From Velocimicrobium porci (lineage in GTDB: Bacteria; Bacillota; Clostridia; Lachnospirales; Lachnospiraceae), in assembly GCF_009696045.1 (NCBI RefSeq), contig NZ_VUMT01000001.1:62001-126000 (forward strand): DNA of 64,000 nt. Reading direction: 5' to 3'. The notes under the pieces were generated by a model. The model ran no database searches. It had not been told where the DNA came from and was given only the letters and a program-made list of their open reading frames with translations. How positions within the stretch are numbered: the first letter of the stretch is position 1; each line of letters opens with the position of its first letter. Shown here piece after piece: positions 27,630 to 38,066 of this stretch. Made by a program: the position numbers and the translations under genes.

Positions 27630-29309
27630 TTAATCTTTCTTCAAATCAGTGGCATCAAATGCTTCTTCAATCGCAGCACCTGCCGGCACCATTGGAAATA
27701 CTTTATCATCACAATGAATCTCACAGTCTAATACAACTGGTCTTTGAAGCGCAATTGCCCTTTCAATTGCCGGTGCAACTTCTTCTTTTTTTGTGACGCG
27801 GATTCCCTCGGCACCCATTGCTTCTGCTAACTTCACAAAATCCACTTTGTCATTTAAAATCGTATTCGAATACCTGCCACCATAGAACAGATTTTGCCAT
27901 TGTCTTACCATTCCAAGCACATGGTTATTAATAACAATCTGAATAATTGGAACCTGATACCGAACTGCTGTCGCAATTTCATTCATGTTCATTCGAAAAC
28001 AGCCATCCCCCGCAATATTAACCACTATTTTCTTTGGACATGCAAGCTTCGCACCGATACATGCCCCTAAACCATATCCCATCGTACCAAGACCTCCTGA
28101 TGTAATTAGAGTACGAGGCTTCGTATATTTATAATATTGGGCAGCCCACATTTGATGCTGACCAACCTCCGTTGTAATAATCGCATCTCCATTTGTAATT
28201 TTATATAATTCTTCTATAATATAAGGGCCTGTTAATTGTTCTTCTTCATAACTAAGCGGATGCTTCTTCTTTAAGTCATTAATTTCTTCAATCCATTCTT
28301 TATGGCATAACTGGCCAATCTTTCGATTCAATTTTTCTAAAACTACTTTTACATCACCAATAATGCTTGCATCCGTCATAACATTTTTATTAATTTCTGC
28401 CGGGTCCACATCGATTTGCAGTATTTTTGCATTTTTTGCAAATTTCTTGGCATTTCCTACAACTCTGTCACTAAACCTGGCACCAATTGTAATCAAAAGA
28501 TCACATGCCGTTACACCAAAATTGGATGTTTTCGTCCCATGCATACCAAGCATGCCTGTATATAATAAATCAGTTCCCGGAAATGCTCCTTTTCCCATGA
28601 GAGAATCTGTTACAGGAGCATCTACTTTATGTGCAAATTTAACAAGCTCCTCGTTCGCTTCCGAAATAACAGCTCCGCCACCTATGAAAATAAATGGTTT
28701 TTTTGATTTGCATATCATCTGAACTGCCATTTCGATGTCGCCTTCCTTAATCCTGTCAGCAGAACGTTCTATTTGCTTTGGTATCTTTCTTTCATATTCA
28801 GCTTCATTTGCCGTAACATCTTTTGCAATGTCTACCAAAACAGGACCCGGACGCCCGGTCTTTGCAATCGTAAATGCACGGCGAATCGTATCTGCTAACA
28901 AATTTACATCTTTTACAATAAAATTATGTTTTGTAATTGGCATTGTAACACCCGCAATATCAATTTCCTGAAAACTATCTTTTCCAAGTAACGAAACTGC
29001 AACATTTGCCGTAATCGCAACAAGTGGAACAGAATCCATATAAGCAGTCGCAATTCCGGTTACAAGATTGGTGGCACCCGGTCCTGATGTCGCCATACAT
29101 ACTCCTACTTTTCCAGTCGCTCTCGCATATCCATCTGCTGCATGTGCTGCTCCCTGTTCATGAGATGTCAAAATATGATGAATCTCATTGCTATGTTTAT
29201 ATAATGCATCATATATATTTAAAATTGTTCCACCCGGATACCCAAAAATAGTATCTACACCTTGCTCTTTTAAACATTCTATTACGATTTCCGATCCTGT
29301 TAATTTCAT
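27630..29309 (-). CDS. ilvB: Acetolactate synthase, large (catalytic) subunit
   Basis: 559 aa thiamine-diphosphate enzyme joining pyruvate units (or pyruvate and 2-oxobutyrate) for valine, leucine and isoleucine. Catalytic Glu in HEQGAAHAADGYARA near residue 50, FAD-domain region GARFSDRVVG near 275, and the ThDP motif GDGCFRMNMNEIATAV near 430. No small regulatory subunit (ilvN/ilvH) is beside it, so that subunit is elsewhere or absent. Follows ilvD by 25 bases. Confidence 0.94.
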   Translation of the reverse strand: MKLTGSEIVIECLKEQGVDTIFGYPGGTILNIYDALYKHSNEIHHILTSHEQGAAHAADGYARATGKVGVCMATSGPGATNLVTGIATAYMDSVPLVAITANVAVSLLGKDSFQEIDIAGVTMPITKHNFIVKDVNLLADTIRRAFTIAKTGRPGPVLVDIAKDVTANEAEYERKIPKQIERSADRIKEGDIEMAVQMICKSKKPFIFIGGGAVISEANEELVKFAHKVDAPVTDSLMGKGAFPGTDLLYTGMLGMHGTKTSNFGVTACDLLITIGARFSDRVVGNAKKFAKNAKILQIDVDPAEINKNVMTDASIIGDVKVVLEKLNRKIGQLCHKEWIEEINDLKKKHPLSYEEEQLTGPYIIEELYKITNGDAIITTEVGQHQMWAAQYYKYTKPRTLITSGGLGTMGYGLGACIGAKLACPKKIVVNIAGDGCFRMNMNEIATAVRYQVPIIQIVINNHVLGMVRQWQNLFYGGRYSNTILNDKVDFVKLAEAMGAEGIRVTKKEEVAPAIERAIALQRPVVLDCEIHCDDKVFPMVPAGAAIEEAFDATDLKKD

Positions 29310-29334
29310 TTGGCACCTCCACTTCTTTTATTTC

Positions 29335-30993
29335 CTACTCTAAAATTGCACCCCTGTTACCTGATGTAACCATTTTCGCATACCGACCCAAATAACCAGT
29401 TGTAACTTTCGGTTCTACCGGCTTCCATAACTTTCTGCGTCGTTCCATTTCTTCTTCTGATATATCAAGCTCCAGGCGATTTTCAGGAATATTAATTTTA
29501 ATTCGATCTCCTTCTTCTACAAGTGCAATCGGACCTCCAACTGCAGCTTCCGGAGAAATATGTCCAATTGATGCTCCTCTTGAAGCTCCGGAAAACCGTC
29601 CATCTGTAATTAATGCAACACTTGAACCAAGTCCCATGCCGGCAATTGCAGAAGTCGGATTAAGCATCTCCCTCATTCCAGGTCCACCTTTTGGACCTTC
29701 ATAACGAATTACTACAACATCTCCTGCTACAATTTTCCCGCTTTTGATTGCATGAATTGCATCTTCTTCACAATCAAATACACGGGCAGGACCTTCATGA
29801 ACCATCATTTCCGGCACTACGGCAGAACGTTTGACAACACCCGAATCCGGTGCCAAATTCCCCTTTAATACGGCAATTCCTCCTGTTTCACTATATGGTC
29901 TTTCAATTGGACGAATTACTTCCGTATTGCGGTTCACACATCGTTCTATATTTTCTTTGACAGTCTTTCCAGTAACTGTAATTAAATCAGTATATAAAAG
30001 TTTCTTTTTGTTTAACTCGTTCATAACCGCATATACACCACCAGCCTCATTTAAATCCTCCATATAAGTAGATCCAGCTGGTGCAAGATGACATAAATTT
30101 GGAGTTTTCGCACTTATTTCATTTGCAATATCTAAATTTAAGTCAATTCCTACTTCATAAGCAATTGCCGGTAAATGAAGCATTGTATTTGTAGAACATC
30201 CTAATGCCATATCAACGGTAAGTGCATTATGAAATGCTTTTTCGGTTAAAATGTCCCTCGGTCTTATATTCTTTTCCCATAGCTCCATTACTTTCATTCC
30301 TGCATGTTTCGCAAGTGCAATTCGTTCTGAATAAACTGCAGGAATCGTACCATTTCCCTGTAACCCCATACCAATTGCCTCTGTCAGGCAGTTCATAGAA
30401 TTCGCTGTATACATTCCTGAACAGGAACCACAGGTTGGACATACATTTTGCTCAAATTCTTCTACCTCTTCTTCTGTCATAGTTCCGGCTGCATAAGAGC
30501 CAACTGCCTCAAACATGCTAGAAAGGCTTCGCTTTTTCCCTTTCACATGTCCTGCCAGCATAGGACCTCCCGATACAAAAATAGTCGGAATATTCACTCT
30601 TGCTGCCGCCATCAATAAGCCCGGTACATTTTTATCACAATTTGGCACCATAACTAAAGCATCAAAAGCATGTGCCATTGCCATAGCTTCTGTAGAATCT
30701 GCAATCAAATCCCTCGTTACAAGCGAATATTTCATTCCTACATGCCCCATTGCAATTCCATCGCAAACCGCAATTGCTGGAAATACAACCGGAGTACCTC
30801 CTGCCATTGCAACTCCCAATTTAGCTGCCTCTACAATTTTATCCAGATTCATATGCCCTGGTACAATTTCATTATAGGAACTGACAATGCCAACGAGTGG
30901 TTTTTCTAATTCTTCTTTTGTCATTCCCAAAGCATGAAACAATGACCTATGTGGTGCCTGCTGTATTCCCTTTGTTACTGAATCACTTCTCAT
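29335..30993 (-). CDS. ilvD: Dihydroxy-acid dehydratase
   Basis: 552 aa Fe-S dehydratase giving 2-oxoisovalerate and 2-oxo-3-methylvalerate. Cluster cysteines are seen in [10 protein letters not shown] (near residue 116) and [19 protein letters not shown] (near 185), with a third in the N-terminal region [10 protein letters not shown]; the C-terminal GRFSGASRG near 465 is also conserved. Oxygen-labile cluster suits an anaerobe. It sits between leuB and ilvB. Confidence 0.95.
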   Translation of the reverse strand: MRSDSVTKGIQQAPHRSLFHALGMTKEELEKPLVGIVSSYNEIVPGHMNLDKIVEAAKLGVAMAGGTPVVFPAIAVCDGIAMGHVGMKYSLVTRDLIADSTEAMAMAHAFDALVMVPNCDKNVPGLLMAAARVNIPTIFVSGGPMLAGHVKGKKRSLSSMFEAVGSYAAGTMTEEEVEEFEQNVCPTCGSCSGMYTANSMNCLTEAIGMGLQGNGTIPAVYSERIALAKHAGMKVMELWEKNIRPRDILTEKAFHNALTVDMALGCSTNTMLHLPAIAYEVGIDLNLDIANEISAKTPNLCHLAPAGSTYMEDLNEAGGVYAVMNELNKKKLLYTDLITVTGKTVKENIERCVNRNTEVIRPIERPYSETGGIAVLKGNLAPDSGVVKRSAVVPEMMVHEGPARVFDCEEDAIHAIKSGKIVAGDVVVIRYEGPKGGPGMREMLNPTSAIAGMGLGSSVALITDGRFSGASRGASIGHISPEAAVGGPIALVEEGDRIKINIPENRLELDISEEEMERRRKLWKPVEPKVTTGYLGRYAKMVTSGNRGAILE

Positions 30994-31037
30994 ACTAATC
31001 TACCCCTTTTCCTGGTTCCATTTTTTTACCTTATCAA

Positions 31038-32123
31038 TTATTTTATTTTTTGAGCTATCTGCGTTCCCATTTCTTCGGTTCCTACTTGCTTCATGCCATC
31101 TGACATTATATCAATTGTACGATAGCCATCTTCTAACACTTGTTTTACTGCCAGTTCAATTGCATCAGCCTCTTTCTCTAAATCAAAAGAATAACGAAGC
31201 ATCATAGCCGCCGATAAAATGGTTGCAATCGGATTCGCAATATTTTTTCCTGCAATATCTGGTGCAGAACCATGGCTTGGTTCATATAGTCCTAATTTTG
31301 TATCATTTAAACTTGCAGATGATAACATGCCAATAGATCCCGTTATCATACTTGCCTCGTCCGATAAAATATCGCCAAACATATTTTCTGTAAGAATCAC
31401 ATCAAATTGTCCGGGATTTTTCACAAGCTGCATTGCACAATTATCGACTAACATATGCTCTAATTCGATATCCTGGTATTCTTTTTTTACTTCTTCTACT
31501 ACATTTCTCCACAACCGGGATGAGTCCAAAACATTTGCTTTATCAACACTGGTAACTTTCTTTCTTCTTTTTCCTGCAATCTCAAATGCCCTTTTCGCAA
31601 TTCGTCTGATTTCGGTTTCTGTATAAGTCAGCTCATCATAGGCTTTCCTCTCCCCCTGTTCAATTACTGTTTTTCGATTGCCAAAATAAAGACCACCCGT
31701 TAATTCTCTGACAATAACCATGTCAAAACCATTTTCTATTATACTTTTCCTTAATGGGCAGGCTTCCGCTAATTCCTCAAATAGCAAAGCCGGTCTTAAA
31801 TTCGCAAACAAATTGAGAGATTTTCGTAACTTTAATAAACCGGCTTCCGGCCTTTTCGACGGCTCCAGCTGATACCACCGTGACGTTGTCGTATTACCTC
31901 CAATTGACCCCATTAAAACAGAGTCACTTTTTTTTGCCTTTTCAATTGTATCATCCGTAAGCGGAATTCCATAAGCATCAATGGATGCTCCCCCTAATAG
32001 CAATTCCTCATAAGAAAATATGTGTCCATATTGTTTTCCAATTTGATCTAAGACTTTTTTTGCTTCCCTTATTATCTCCGGTCCTATTCCATCTCCTGGA
32101 ATTACAGCTATTTTATACTCCAT
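31038..32123 (-). CDS. leuB: 3-Isopropylmalate dehydrogenase
   Basis: 361 aa NAD enzyme of leucine synthesis. [14 protein letters not shown] at the N-terminus, substrate arginines in [14 protein letters not shown] near residue 95, [11 protein letters not shown] near 135 and [19 protein letters not shown] near 275 identify LeuB. It is the first structural gene behind the T-box leader. leuC and leuD lie 3.7 kb away on the other strand and no leuA is recognisable in the window. Confidence 0.95.
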   Translation of the reverse strand: MEYKIAVIPGDGIGPEIIREAKKVLDQIGKQYGHIFSYEELLLGGASIDAYGIPLTDDTIEKAKKSDSVLMGSIGGNTTTSRWYQLEPSKRPEAGLLKLRKSLNLFANLRPALLFEELAEACPLRKSIIENGFDMVIVRELTGGLYFGNRKTVIEQGERKAYDELTYTETEIRRIAKRAFEIAGKRRKKVTSVDKANVLDSSRLWRNVVEEVKKEYQDIELEHMLVDNCAMQLVKNPGQFDVILTENMFGDILSDEASMITGSIGMLSSASLNDTKLGLYEPSHGSAPDIAGKNIANPIATILSAAMMLRYSFDLEKEADAIELAVKQVLEDGYRTIDIMSDGMKQVGTEEMGTQIAQKIK

Positions 32124-32201
32124 TCACTTCGTTCCTTTCCTTATTTATTCGACTTTTAAATACTCAGCTTATTGATAAATTTATTGGAATATATAAGAAA
32201 A

Positions 32202-32229
32202 TCGCCCTAAGCCTATAAGCTTAGGGCGA
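32202..32229 (-). terminator. Terminator of the T-box leader
   Basis: Perfect 10-bp stem (arms 32202-32211 and 32220-32229) followed on the minus strand by TTTTCTT. It lies just after the T-box sequence and is the attenuator that the antiterminator would displace. Confidence 0.92.
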
Positions 32230-32474
32230 ACATTGTCCGCGGTACCACCTAAATTCAGAGAATCTCTCTGCCCTCATCAGACATAAATTGATATTCTGTC
32301 CTTCCCGTGTAACGTCAGGTCACGTTGAAGTCTACTGAAAAAAGAATTCTTTTTTGTTCTCCTTCAAAGCTCAAGGGCCACTTTCCATAGTATATCCCGA
32401 AGATTCTCACCACAGGATTCTTCCTACCATCTTCTCTCTGTGCGTTCCATATTATGTACTATTCCCTATCAATG
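32202..32474 (-). ncRNA. T-box leader of the leuB-ilvD-ilvB-serC-serA operon
   Basis: The conserved T-box AGGTGGTACCGCGG is read on the minus strand (complement of 32237-32250), preceded by a small stem III (CAGAGA/TCTCTG) and followed by the terminator. Stem I can be drawn: AGTA on the 5' side, an upper helix CATAATAT/ATACTATG, and a lower helix AGGG/CCCT. The loop opposite AGTA reads GAA-A-GTG-G, so the specifier is most simply GUG, valine (complement of 32379-32381). Uncharged tRNA would allow antitermination. The T-box is certain; the specifier is inference. Confidence 0.92.
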
Positions 32475-32500
32475 CTGATGTCAATTTTTAATTATTAACT

Positions 32501-32529
32501 AGTATAATCATAATATTTAGCACTGTCAA
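32501..32529 (-). promoter_or_regulatory. Promoter of the T-box operon
   Basis: Minus strand TTGACA (complement of 32524-32529), 17-base spacer, TATACT (complement of 32501-32506). Start near 32494, giving a leader of about 370 nt before leuB. Confidence 0.87.
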
Positions 32530-32614
32530 GCAAAAATGTCTAAAAATTTTAGCACTGCGTCGTGAGAGTGCAAAGAAGTAATCTGATAGATAATATTTAC
32601 TTTCCTGTTAAATT

Positions 32615-34699
32615 TTATAACAATTTTTCTAAAACTTGTTTAAAATCTTTCTCCGTAAATGGCTTTGATATATGAGCATTCATTCCGTTTTTTAATGTTT
32701 CGTGTATATCTTCTGCAAAAGCATTTGCTGTCATTGCAACAATTGGTACTTTTCCCGCATCATCACGTTTCAATTTCCGGATTATTTTTGTTGCTTCAAT
32801 TCCATTCAGCGTTGGCATCATAATATCCATAAAAATGATATCATAATAATAGCAAGAAGAATTTCGGAATTTTTCAACTGCCTCCCTCCCATCCAAAGCA
32901 ATATCCGTAATTATTCCATAAGATGACAAAATAAAACAGGCAATTTCACTATTCAGTTCGTTGTCCTCCACTACCAATGCCCTCTTTTCTTTATACAGCT
33001 TTTGTTCTGGATCATCTTTAAATTCTTCATTCTTACTTTTACATTCACCCTTATATAATTCAAATTCATATCTCAAAGAAACTTTTGTACCTTCACCAAC
33101 CTTGCTGTCAATTCGGATTGTTCCTCCCATTAACTCGACCAGCCGTTTTGTAATTACAAGTCCAAGTCCGCTTCCTGTCTGAGCATAAGATGTTTTTTCC
33201 TGCTCATAAGGAGTAAATACACGGGATAAAAACTCTTCACTCATTCCAATTCCCGTATCCTCCACGATTTCTTCTACTAAAAGTGTATTTTCTCCAATTT
33301 TTTTTCTTCTACAGATACATCGAATCTGTCCACCACTCTCTGTATATTTTATCGCATTTGAAACAATATTCAATAAAACTTGAATATTTCTCTTTTTATC
33401 ACTTAGAATAACTGCTTCTTCCCCTTCATCTTCCATAATAAAAGCAATCTTAATCTGTTTTTCTTCTGCTAATGGAATCATAATTTCTTTCACATAACTA
33501 AATACCTCTTCCCGAAATACAGGTTCTTTTTCTAACACAATTTTACCACTCTCAATTCTGGACATATCAAGTACATCATTTATTACATGTAACAATTGGT
33601 TAGCAGACAAGCTCGCTTTATCTAAGTATTCCTTCATATCCTCAAGCGAATCTGCTTTTTTCATCAAATTCTGCATTCCAATAATTCCATTTAATGGGGT
33701 TCGCATTTCATGTGACATATTTGATAAAAAATTACTTTTTGCCTCCGATGCCTGTTCTGCCTTTAACCGATTCTCATAGACCTTTGTATAAGAAATACTT
33801 ATGATACAAACCAAAAGACCAAACGAAGCTAATAACTTTATCATCATCAGATGAATATCATGGTACAAGTCACCTCCATCTACTAATATCAAAGCATATA
33901 ACCCATTACAAATCTTTTTACTAAATACAGTCAAACGATTTTCCTCTATATATACGCCTTTTTCTGTATTCTTTTTCGTAACAATTTCCATAATTTGATC
34001 CACTGGATATTCTGACACATCATGAATATTTTTCCCGATTTCCTCTGGATTCTGACTTGCAACCATCGTTCCATCCTTACTTACGATGCAAACTTCCCCT
34101 GCGCTGACAAGATTTATTTCTTCGATTGCCTGCTGAAAAAGTTCCGATTTTACATCAACTACCAAAACATCCTTTCCGGCATTTAACGCCTTGCTTAAAC
34201 TGACGACTACGGCTCCTGTTTGTGCATCAACATAAGGATTTACAATATAAATTCTATCATCAATTACTTTTCCTGCGATATTCCATGGTCGTTTTTTCAA
34301 ATCGTACTCCCCGGTTGGACACCACCCGGAGCTTGTAACCAACTTATTATCAAAACTTCCATAAAACCCACCTAATCCTTCATCAATATGCTCCTTTATA
34401 TTCTTTGACATCTTCCGTAACATTTCTTGAATTTCTTCATTATCGGCACCTTGCTCACACATTGACTCAATCGTAATAGAAGCAGTTTCCAAGGTACTTT
34501 TATTTTGTTCAATTTTAGTAATGGAATATGCGGCAACACTGGAAACCGCATTCATTCCAATTGTATCTGTTTTTTTTCTCATCATCTGATAAGTATCCAT
34601 ATAAGTCAAATATATTATAATAATCGCACCCAGAAAAATAAGCAATTGCATGATTAAAAATTGCCTATACTTTTTTATAATTTCCCAAAAATTTCTCAT
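32615..34699 (-). CDS. Hybrid sensor histidine kinase with C-terminal receiver
   Basis: 694 aa membrane-bound sensor. TM1 near the N-terminus (IMQLLIFLGAIIIIYL), an extracellular dCache-like sensor to about residue 285, TM2 (LLASFGLLVCIISISY), then HisKA with SHEMRTPLNGIIG, HATPase with VSNAIKYTESGGQI, EDTGIGM and GSGLGLVI, and a REC domain with ALVVEDNELN and the phospho-Asp in IIFMDIMMPTLNG. ATG 34697-34699 follows GGAGAG; the longer frame upstream lacks a ribosome site. No output regulator or Hpt gene is adjacent, so it probably feeds a distant partner. Ligand unknown. Confidence 0.88.
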   Translation of the reverse strand: MRNFWEIIKKYRQFLIMQLLIFLGAIIIIYLTYMDTYQMMRKKTDTIGMNAVSSVAAYSITKIEQNKSTLETASITIESMCEQGADNEEIQEMLRKMSKNIKEHIDEGLGGFYGSFDNKLVTSSGWCPTGEYDLKKRPWNIAGKVIDDRIYIVNPYVDAQTGAVVVSLSKALNAGKDVLVVDVKSELFQQAIEEINLVSAGEVCIVSKDGTMVASQNPEEIGKNIHDVSEYPVDQIMEIVTKKNTEKGVYIEENRLTVFSKKICNGLYALILVDGGDLYHDIHLMMIKLLASFGLLVCIISISYTKVYENRLKAEQASEAKSNFLSNMSHEMRTPLNGIIGMQNLMKKADSLEDMKEYLDKASLSANQLLHVINDVLDMSRIESGKIVLEKEPVFREEVFSYVKEIMIPLAEEKQIKIAFIMEDEGEEAVILSDKKRNIQVLLNIVSNAIKYTESGGQIRCICRRKKIGENTLLVEEIVEDTGIGMSEEFLSRVFTPYEQEKTSYAQTGSGLGLVITKRLVELMGGTIRIDSKVGEGTKVSLRYEFELYKGECKSKNEEFKDDPEQKLYKEKRALVVEDNELNSEIACFILSSYGIITDIALDGREAVEKFRNSSCYYYDIIFMDIMMPTLNGIEATKIIRKLKRDDAGKVPIVAMTANAFAEDIHETLKNGMNAHISKPFTEKDFKQVLEKLL

Positions 34700-34807
34700 A
34701 TAGATATTCTCTCCATATCTTCTATTGATTTCTCTGCAATTTAGTTCCACTTATCTAAAGCATTTTGTCTTGATGAGGTTATTATAGCATAATTTAGAGA
34801 TATACTT

Positions 34808-35701
34808 TCAAAAAAACTTACTATCCTCTAAAAATTTTTTTGTCGCCTCTGTCAAAACTGTCTGTTCACAATATGCCAACCCAATCTCTCTTTGTTCTAT
34901 TTTATTTTTTAATGGCAGTTCTATCAACGTCCCTGTTGTTAATTCTTCCTCAACAAATTCTTTAATAACACAAGCGACACCAAGCCCTAATTTGGTAAAT
35001 TCAATTAATAAGTCCATGGTTCCTATTTCTAAAACATGTTTTACATCTATTTTATACTTTTTAAAATAATCCTCTATATACTGCCTGGATATATTTTCCG
35101 TTTCCAGCAACATAATATTTGCTTTTTCAAAAAGAGCATCATCCTCTCTATATGTTTCTAACCCCATTCGTTTTAAATAACTCGGAGAAGCAACAAATAC
35201 ATCCTGAATCTGTTGTAACGGATAAAATCTAATTCCTTTTTTCTTTGCAAAAGATCCAACTAATCCAAGCTCTATCTTATTTTCTTCTAGCATATTTAAT
35301 GTATGAAGTGTTGATTGACAAGATATCGTTACTTTTATATTTGGATACTTTCTCATAAACGGTTCTAATTTAGGTAATAAAACATATTTGCATAATGTTG
35401 TACTTGCACCCAGACGAACCTGTCCTGTTTCCAGTTCTTTAATTCGTTTCACCCGATTCTCCGCTTCAAGAAGACAGGAAAATACTTTTTTTGTCGCCTC
35501 ATATAATATAATTCCTGATTCTGTAAGCATCACACCTCTGGAACTGCGTTCAAATAGTTTTGTATTTAAATTTGTTTCTAATTTATGAATTGCCTTACTG
35601 ATTGCGGGTTGACTGATGTACAATTTTTTTGCCGCATAAGATATGTTTCTATTTTCTGCTACTGTATGAAAAATATAATATAATGATAAATTTTCCCGCA
35701 T
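34808..35701 (-). CDS. LysR-family regulator, probable regulator of leuCD
   Basis: 297 aa. N-terminal winged HTH with YAAKKLYISQPAISKAIHKLETNL (residues about 21-45) and LFERSSRGVMLTESG, then a periplasmic-binding-like effector domain. Divergent from leuC with a 183-base gap that contains a palindromic T-N11-A site placed as an activator site for leuC. The effector could be 2-isopropylmalate by analogy with LeuO/LeuR-type control, but this is inference. Confidence 0.87.
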   Translation of the reverse strand: MRENLSLYYIFHTVAENRNISYAAKKLYISQPAISKAIHKLETNLNTKLFERSSRGVMLTESGIILYEATKKVFSCLLEAENRVKRIKELETGQVRLGASTTLCKYVLLPKLEPFMRKYPNIKVTISCQSTLHTLNMLEENKIELGLVGSFAKKKGIRFYPLQQIQDVFVASPSYLKRMGLETYREDDALFEKANIMLLETENISRQYIEDYFKKYKIDVKHVLEIGTMDLLIEFTKLGLGVACVIKEFVEEELTTGTLIELPLKNKIEQREIGLAYCEQTVLTEATKKFLEDSKFF

Positions 35702-35780
35702 ACACTCCTCCTATTTTTCCTAAAAGACTAAAATTTATATTTTTATTTTACATTTTCCCGTTATTATATTCAATCATTTC

Positions 35781-35795
35781 ATAACTTTTAGTTAT
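35781..35795. promoter_or_regulatory. Putative LysR operator upstream of leuC
   Basis: ATAAC-TTTTA-GTTAT, a perfect 15-base palindrome fitting the LysR T-N11-A box. Its centre (35788) is about 64 bases before the inferred leuC transcription start, the standard recognition-site position for LysR activators. Confidence 0.68.
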
Positions 35796-35817
35796 AATAT
35801 TTATATCCTTTATCTAT

Positions 35818-35846
35818 TTTACCAAGCCTTTCTTTTATGCTACAAT
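35818..35846 (+). promoter_or_regulatory. leuC promoter
   Basis: TTTACC (35818-35823), 17 bases, TACAAT (35841-35846), with TGC immediately before the -10 (extended -10). The weak -35 suits activator dependence. Transcription would start near 35852. Confidence 0.65.
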
Positions 35847-35884
35847 AAACAAAATATATTTTGTGGTTTAAGGAGGCTGTTGCA

Positions 35885-37150
35885 ATGGGAATGACAATGA
35901 CACAGAAAATTCTGGCAGAGCATGCGAATCTGGATTATGTAGAAGCAGGCCAATTAATTGAGGCGAATTTAGATCTTGTGCTTGCAAATGACATTACCGG
36001 TCCTGTAGCAATTCACGAGGCAGAACGTCTTAATAAAAAAACCGTATTTGACAAAGATAAAATTGTTCTTGTTCCAGACCATTTTACACCAAATAAAGAT
36101 ATTAAATCAGCAAATCATTGTAAATGTGTCCGCGAATACGCCAAAACACATGAAATTACAAACTACTTTGAAATCGGAGAAATGGGGATTGAACATGCAC
36201 TAATCCCTGAAAAAGGATTAATCGTAGCAGGTGAAACTTGTATCGGTGCCGATTCTCATACTTGTACTTATGGTGCTTTAGGAGCATTTTCAACCGGTGT
36301 AGGCAGTACCGATATGGGTGCAGGAATGATTACAGGAAAAGCATGGTTTAAAGTTCCTTCTGCTCTTTCGTTTATTCTAACCGGGAAACCTCCAAAATGG
36401 GTTAGCGGAAAAGATATAATCCTTGCAATTATTGGAATGATCGGTGTCGACGGTGCATTGTATAAATCAATGGAATTCTCAGGAGATGGTATTAAATATT
36501 TGACAATGGATGACCGTTTTACGATTGCAAACATGGCAATCGAAGCAGGTGCTAAAAATGGGATTTTTCCTGTAGACGCTTCTACAATTACTTATATGAA
36601 AGAACATTCATCAAAAGACTATAAAATATATGAGGCGGATGAAGACGCCGTTTATGAAAAAACATATACAATTGAATTAGACAAATTAGAGCCTGTTGTC
36701 GCATTTCCTCATCTTCCGGAAAATACAAGACTTGTATCCGAGGCAGGAGATGTTCCAATTGACCAGGTAGTAATTGGTTCCTGCACAAATGGACGAATCG
36801 AAGATTTAAGAACGGCTGCTAAAATTTTAGATGGCAGACATGTCGCTCCCGGTGTCAGAACAATTATTTTCCCCGCAACGCAATCAATTTATCTTCAGGC
36901 AATTTCGGAAGGATTAATTCAGACTTTCATAAAAGCCGGTGCCGTTGTCAGTACTCCAACTTGTGGTCCCTGCCTTGGCGGACATATGGGAGTATTAGCT
37001 GCCGGTGAACGGGCAATTTCTACTACAAATCGTAATTTTGTTGGGCGAATGGGGGATGTTAACTCAGAAGTGTATCTTGCCAGCCCGGCTGTTGCCGCTG
37101 CAAGTGCTGTTACCGGAAAAATCAGCCAGCCTTCTGATCTTTCATTATAA
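35885..37150 (+). CDS. leuC: 3-Isopropylmalate dehydratase, large subunit
   Basis: 421 aa aconitase-fold Fe-S subunit that isomerises 2- to 3-isopropylmalate with LeuD. Cluster cysteines are visible in [13 protein letters not shown] (near residue 298) and [14 protein letters not shown] (near 358-361); [23 protein letters not shown] near 122 is also conserved. It is the short, prokaryotic/archaeal-type LeuC. ATG 35885 ([10 protein letters not shown]) follows AAGGAGG by eight bases; the frame is open upstream without a ribosome site. Homoaconitase is an alternative, but the neighbours favour leucine synthesis. Confidence 0.93.
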   Translation: MGMTMTQKILAEHANLDYVEAGQLIEANLDLVLANDITGPVAIHEAERLNKKTVFDKDKIVLVPDHFTPNKDIKSANHCKCVREYAKTHEITNYFEIGEMGIEHALIPEKGLIVAGETCIGADSHTCTYGALGAFSTGVGSTDMGAGMITGKAWFKVPSALSFILTGKPPKWVSGKDIILAIIGMIGVDGALYKSMEFSGDGIKYLTMDDRFTIANMAIEAGAKNGIFPVDASTITYMKEHSSKDYKIYEADEDAVYEKTYTIELDKLEPVVAFPHLPENTRLVSEAGDVPIDQVVIGSCTNGRIEDLRTAAKILDGRHVAPGVRTIIFPATQSIYLQAISEGLIQTFIKAGAVVSTPTCGPCLGGHMGVLAAGERAISTTNRNFVGRMGDVNSEVYLASPAVAAASAVTGKISQPSDLSL

Positions 37151-37183
37151 ATAAAATTAGATAAAAGAAAGGATGAAATTTCA

Positions 37184-37678
37184 ATGCAAGTACATGGAAT
37201 GGTCCATAAATATGGTAATAATGTTGACACAGATGTAATTATACCTGCCAGATATTTAAACTCCTCTGACGGAAAGGAGTTAGCAAAACATTGTATGGAA
37301 GATATCGACAAAGAATTTGTTCAAAAAGTAACTCCTGGTGATATTATTGTAGCCGGCAAAAATTTTGGATGTGGCTCTTCCAGAGAACACGCCCCTCTAT
37401 CAATTAAATGTGCAGGAATCAGTTGCGTTATTGCAGAAACATTTGCAAGAATTTTTTATCGCAATGCAATCAATATTGGTCTTCCTATTATTGAATGTCC
37501 AGAAGCTGCAAAAGAAATAGAATCCCAAGATAAAGTATTAATTGATTTTGATTCCGGAATCATTTATAATCAAACAAAAAACACACAGTATAAGGGCCAG
37601 GCATTTCCTGAGTTTATGCAAAAAATCATAAAAACAGAGGGACTGATGAATTATATTAACCAGACATACAAAGATTAA
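37184..37678 (+). CDS. leuD: 3-Isopropylmalate dehydratase, small subunit
   Basis: 164 aa swivelling-domain subunit. [21 protein letters not shown] near residue 10-30 and [16 protein letters not shown] near 65 are the standard substrate-site motifs. It begins 34 bases after leuC with RBS AAAGGA. Forms the heteromeric isomerase with LeuC. Confidence 0.95.
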   Translation: MQVHGMVHKYGNNVDTDVIIPARYLNSSDGKELAKHCMEDIDKEFVQKVTPGDIIVAGKNFGCGSSREHAPLSIKCAGISCVIAETFARIFYRNAINIGLPIIECPEAAKEIESQDKVLIDFDSGIIYNQTKNTQYKGQAFPEFMQKIIKTEGLMNYINQTYKD

Positions 37679-37701
37679 TACCTGAAACCTACATACAGAA
37701 T

Positions 37702-37743
37702 AAGAGCTTCTTCTTATATTATCATCTGTTAGAAGAAGCTCTT
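37702..37743 (+). terminator. Terminator after leuD
   Basis: Thirteen-base arms AAGAGCTTCTTCT / AGAAGAAGCTCTT with a 16-base loop, followed by GTCCCATTTTATT. The T run is delayed but the stem is strong. Confidence 0.7.
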
Positions 37744-37758
37744 GTCCCATTTTATTAA

Positions 37759-38037
37759 CTATTCAGCTTTATCATGAAGCGGATTTTCTCTTACAACTTC
37801 TGCCGCCTGTGCAATTAAGATTAGTAGCTCATGCTCAAATTCCTTATCAAATTCTATAATTTTCGAAAATAATTCCCCCTTTTCTGAAGCCACATATTTT
37901 GCAGGAATCCTATTTAGTACATATGCCACAATATCCGACGTACACTGCTTGCATTTACAACATTTTAACGTTGGTTCAAGTTTTTCCAGCTTATTTGCTA
38001 CAACATACTCCATTACATTTTTTACTTTATATTCCAT
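37759..38037 (-). CDS. ComFB family protein
   Basis: 92 aa, late-competence ComFB family. EYKVKNVMEYVVANKL, then CCKCKQCTSDIVAYVLNRIPAKYVAS, is the family core; the Cys cluster suggests metal binding. ATG 38035-38037 follows AGGGGA by five bases; the longer frame reaching back into the protease gene is not needed. It is 29 bases after the subtilase gene. ComFB has no established biochemical function in Clostridia, and no comFA/comFC gene is nearby. Confidence 0.83.
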   Translation of the reverse strand: MEYKVKNVMEYVVANKLEKLEPTLKCCKCKQCTSDIVAYVLNRIPAKYVASEKGELFSKIIEFDKEFEHELLILIAQAAEVVRENPLHDKAE

Positions 38038-38066
38038 ACGCTTCCCCTTTTCCTCAAACAGGCGGG

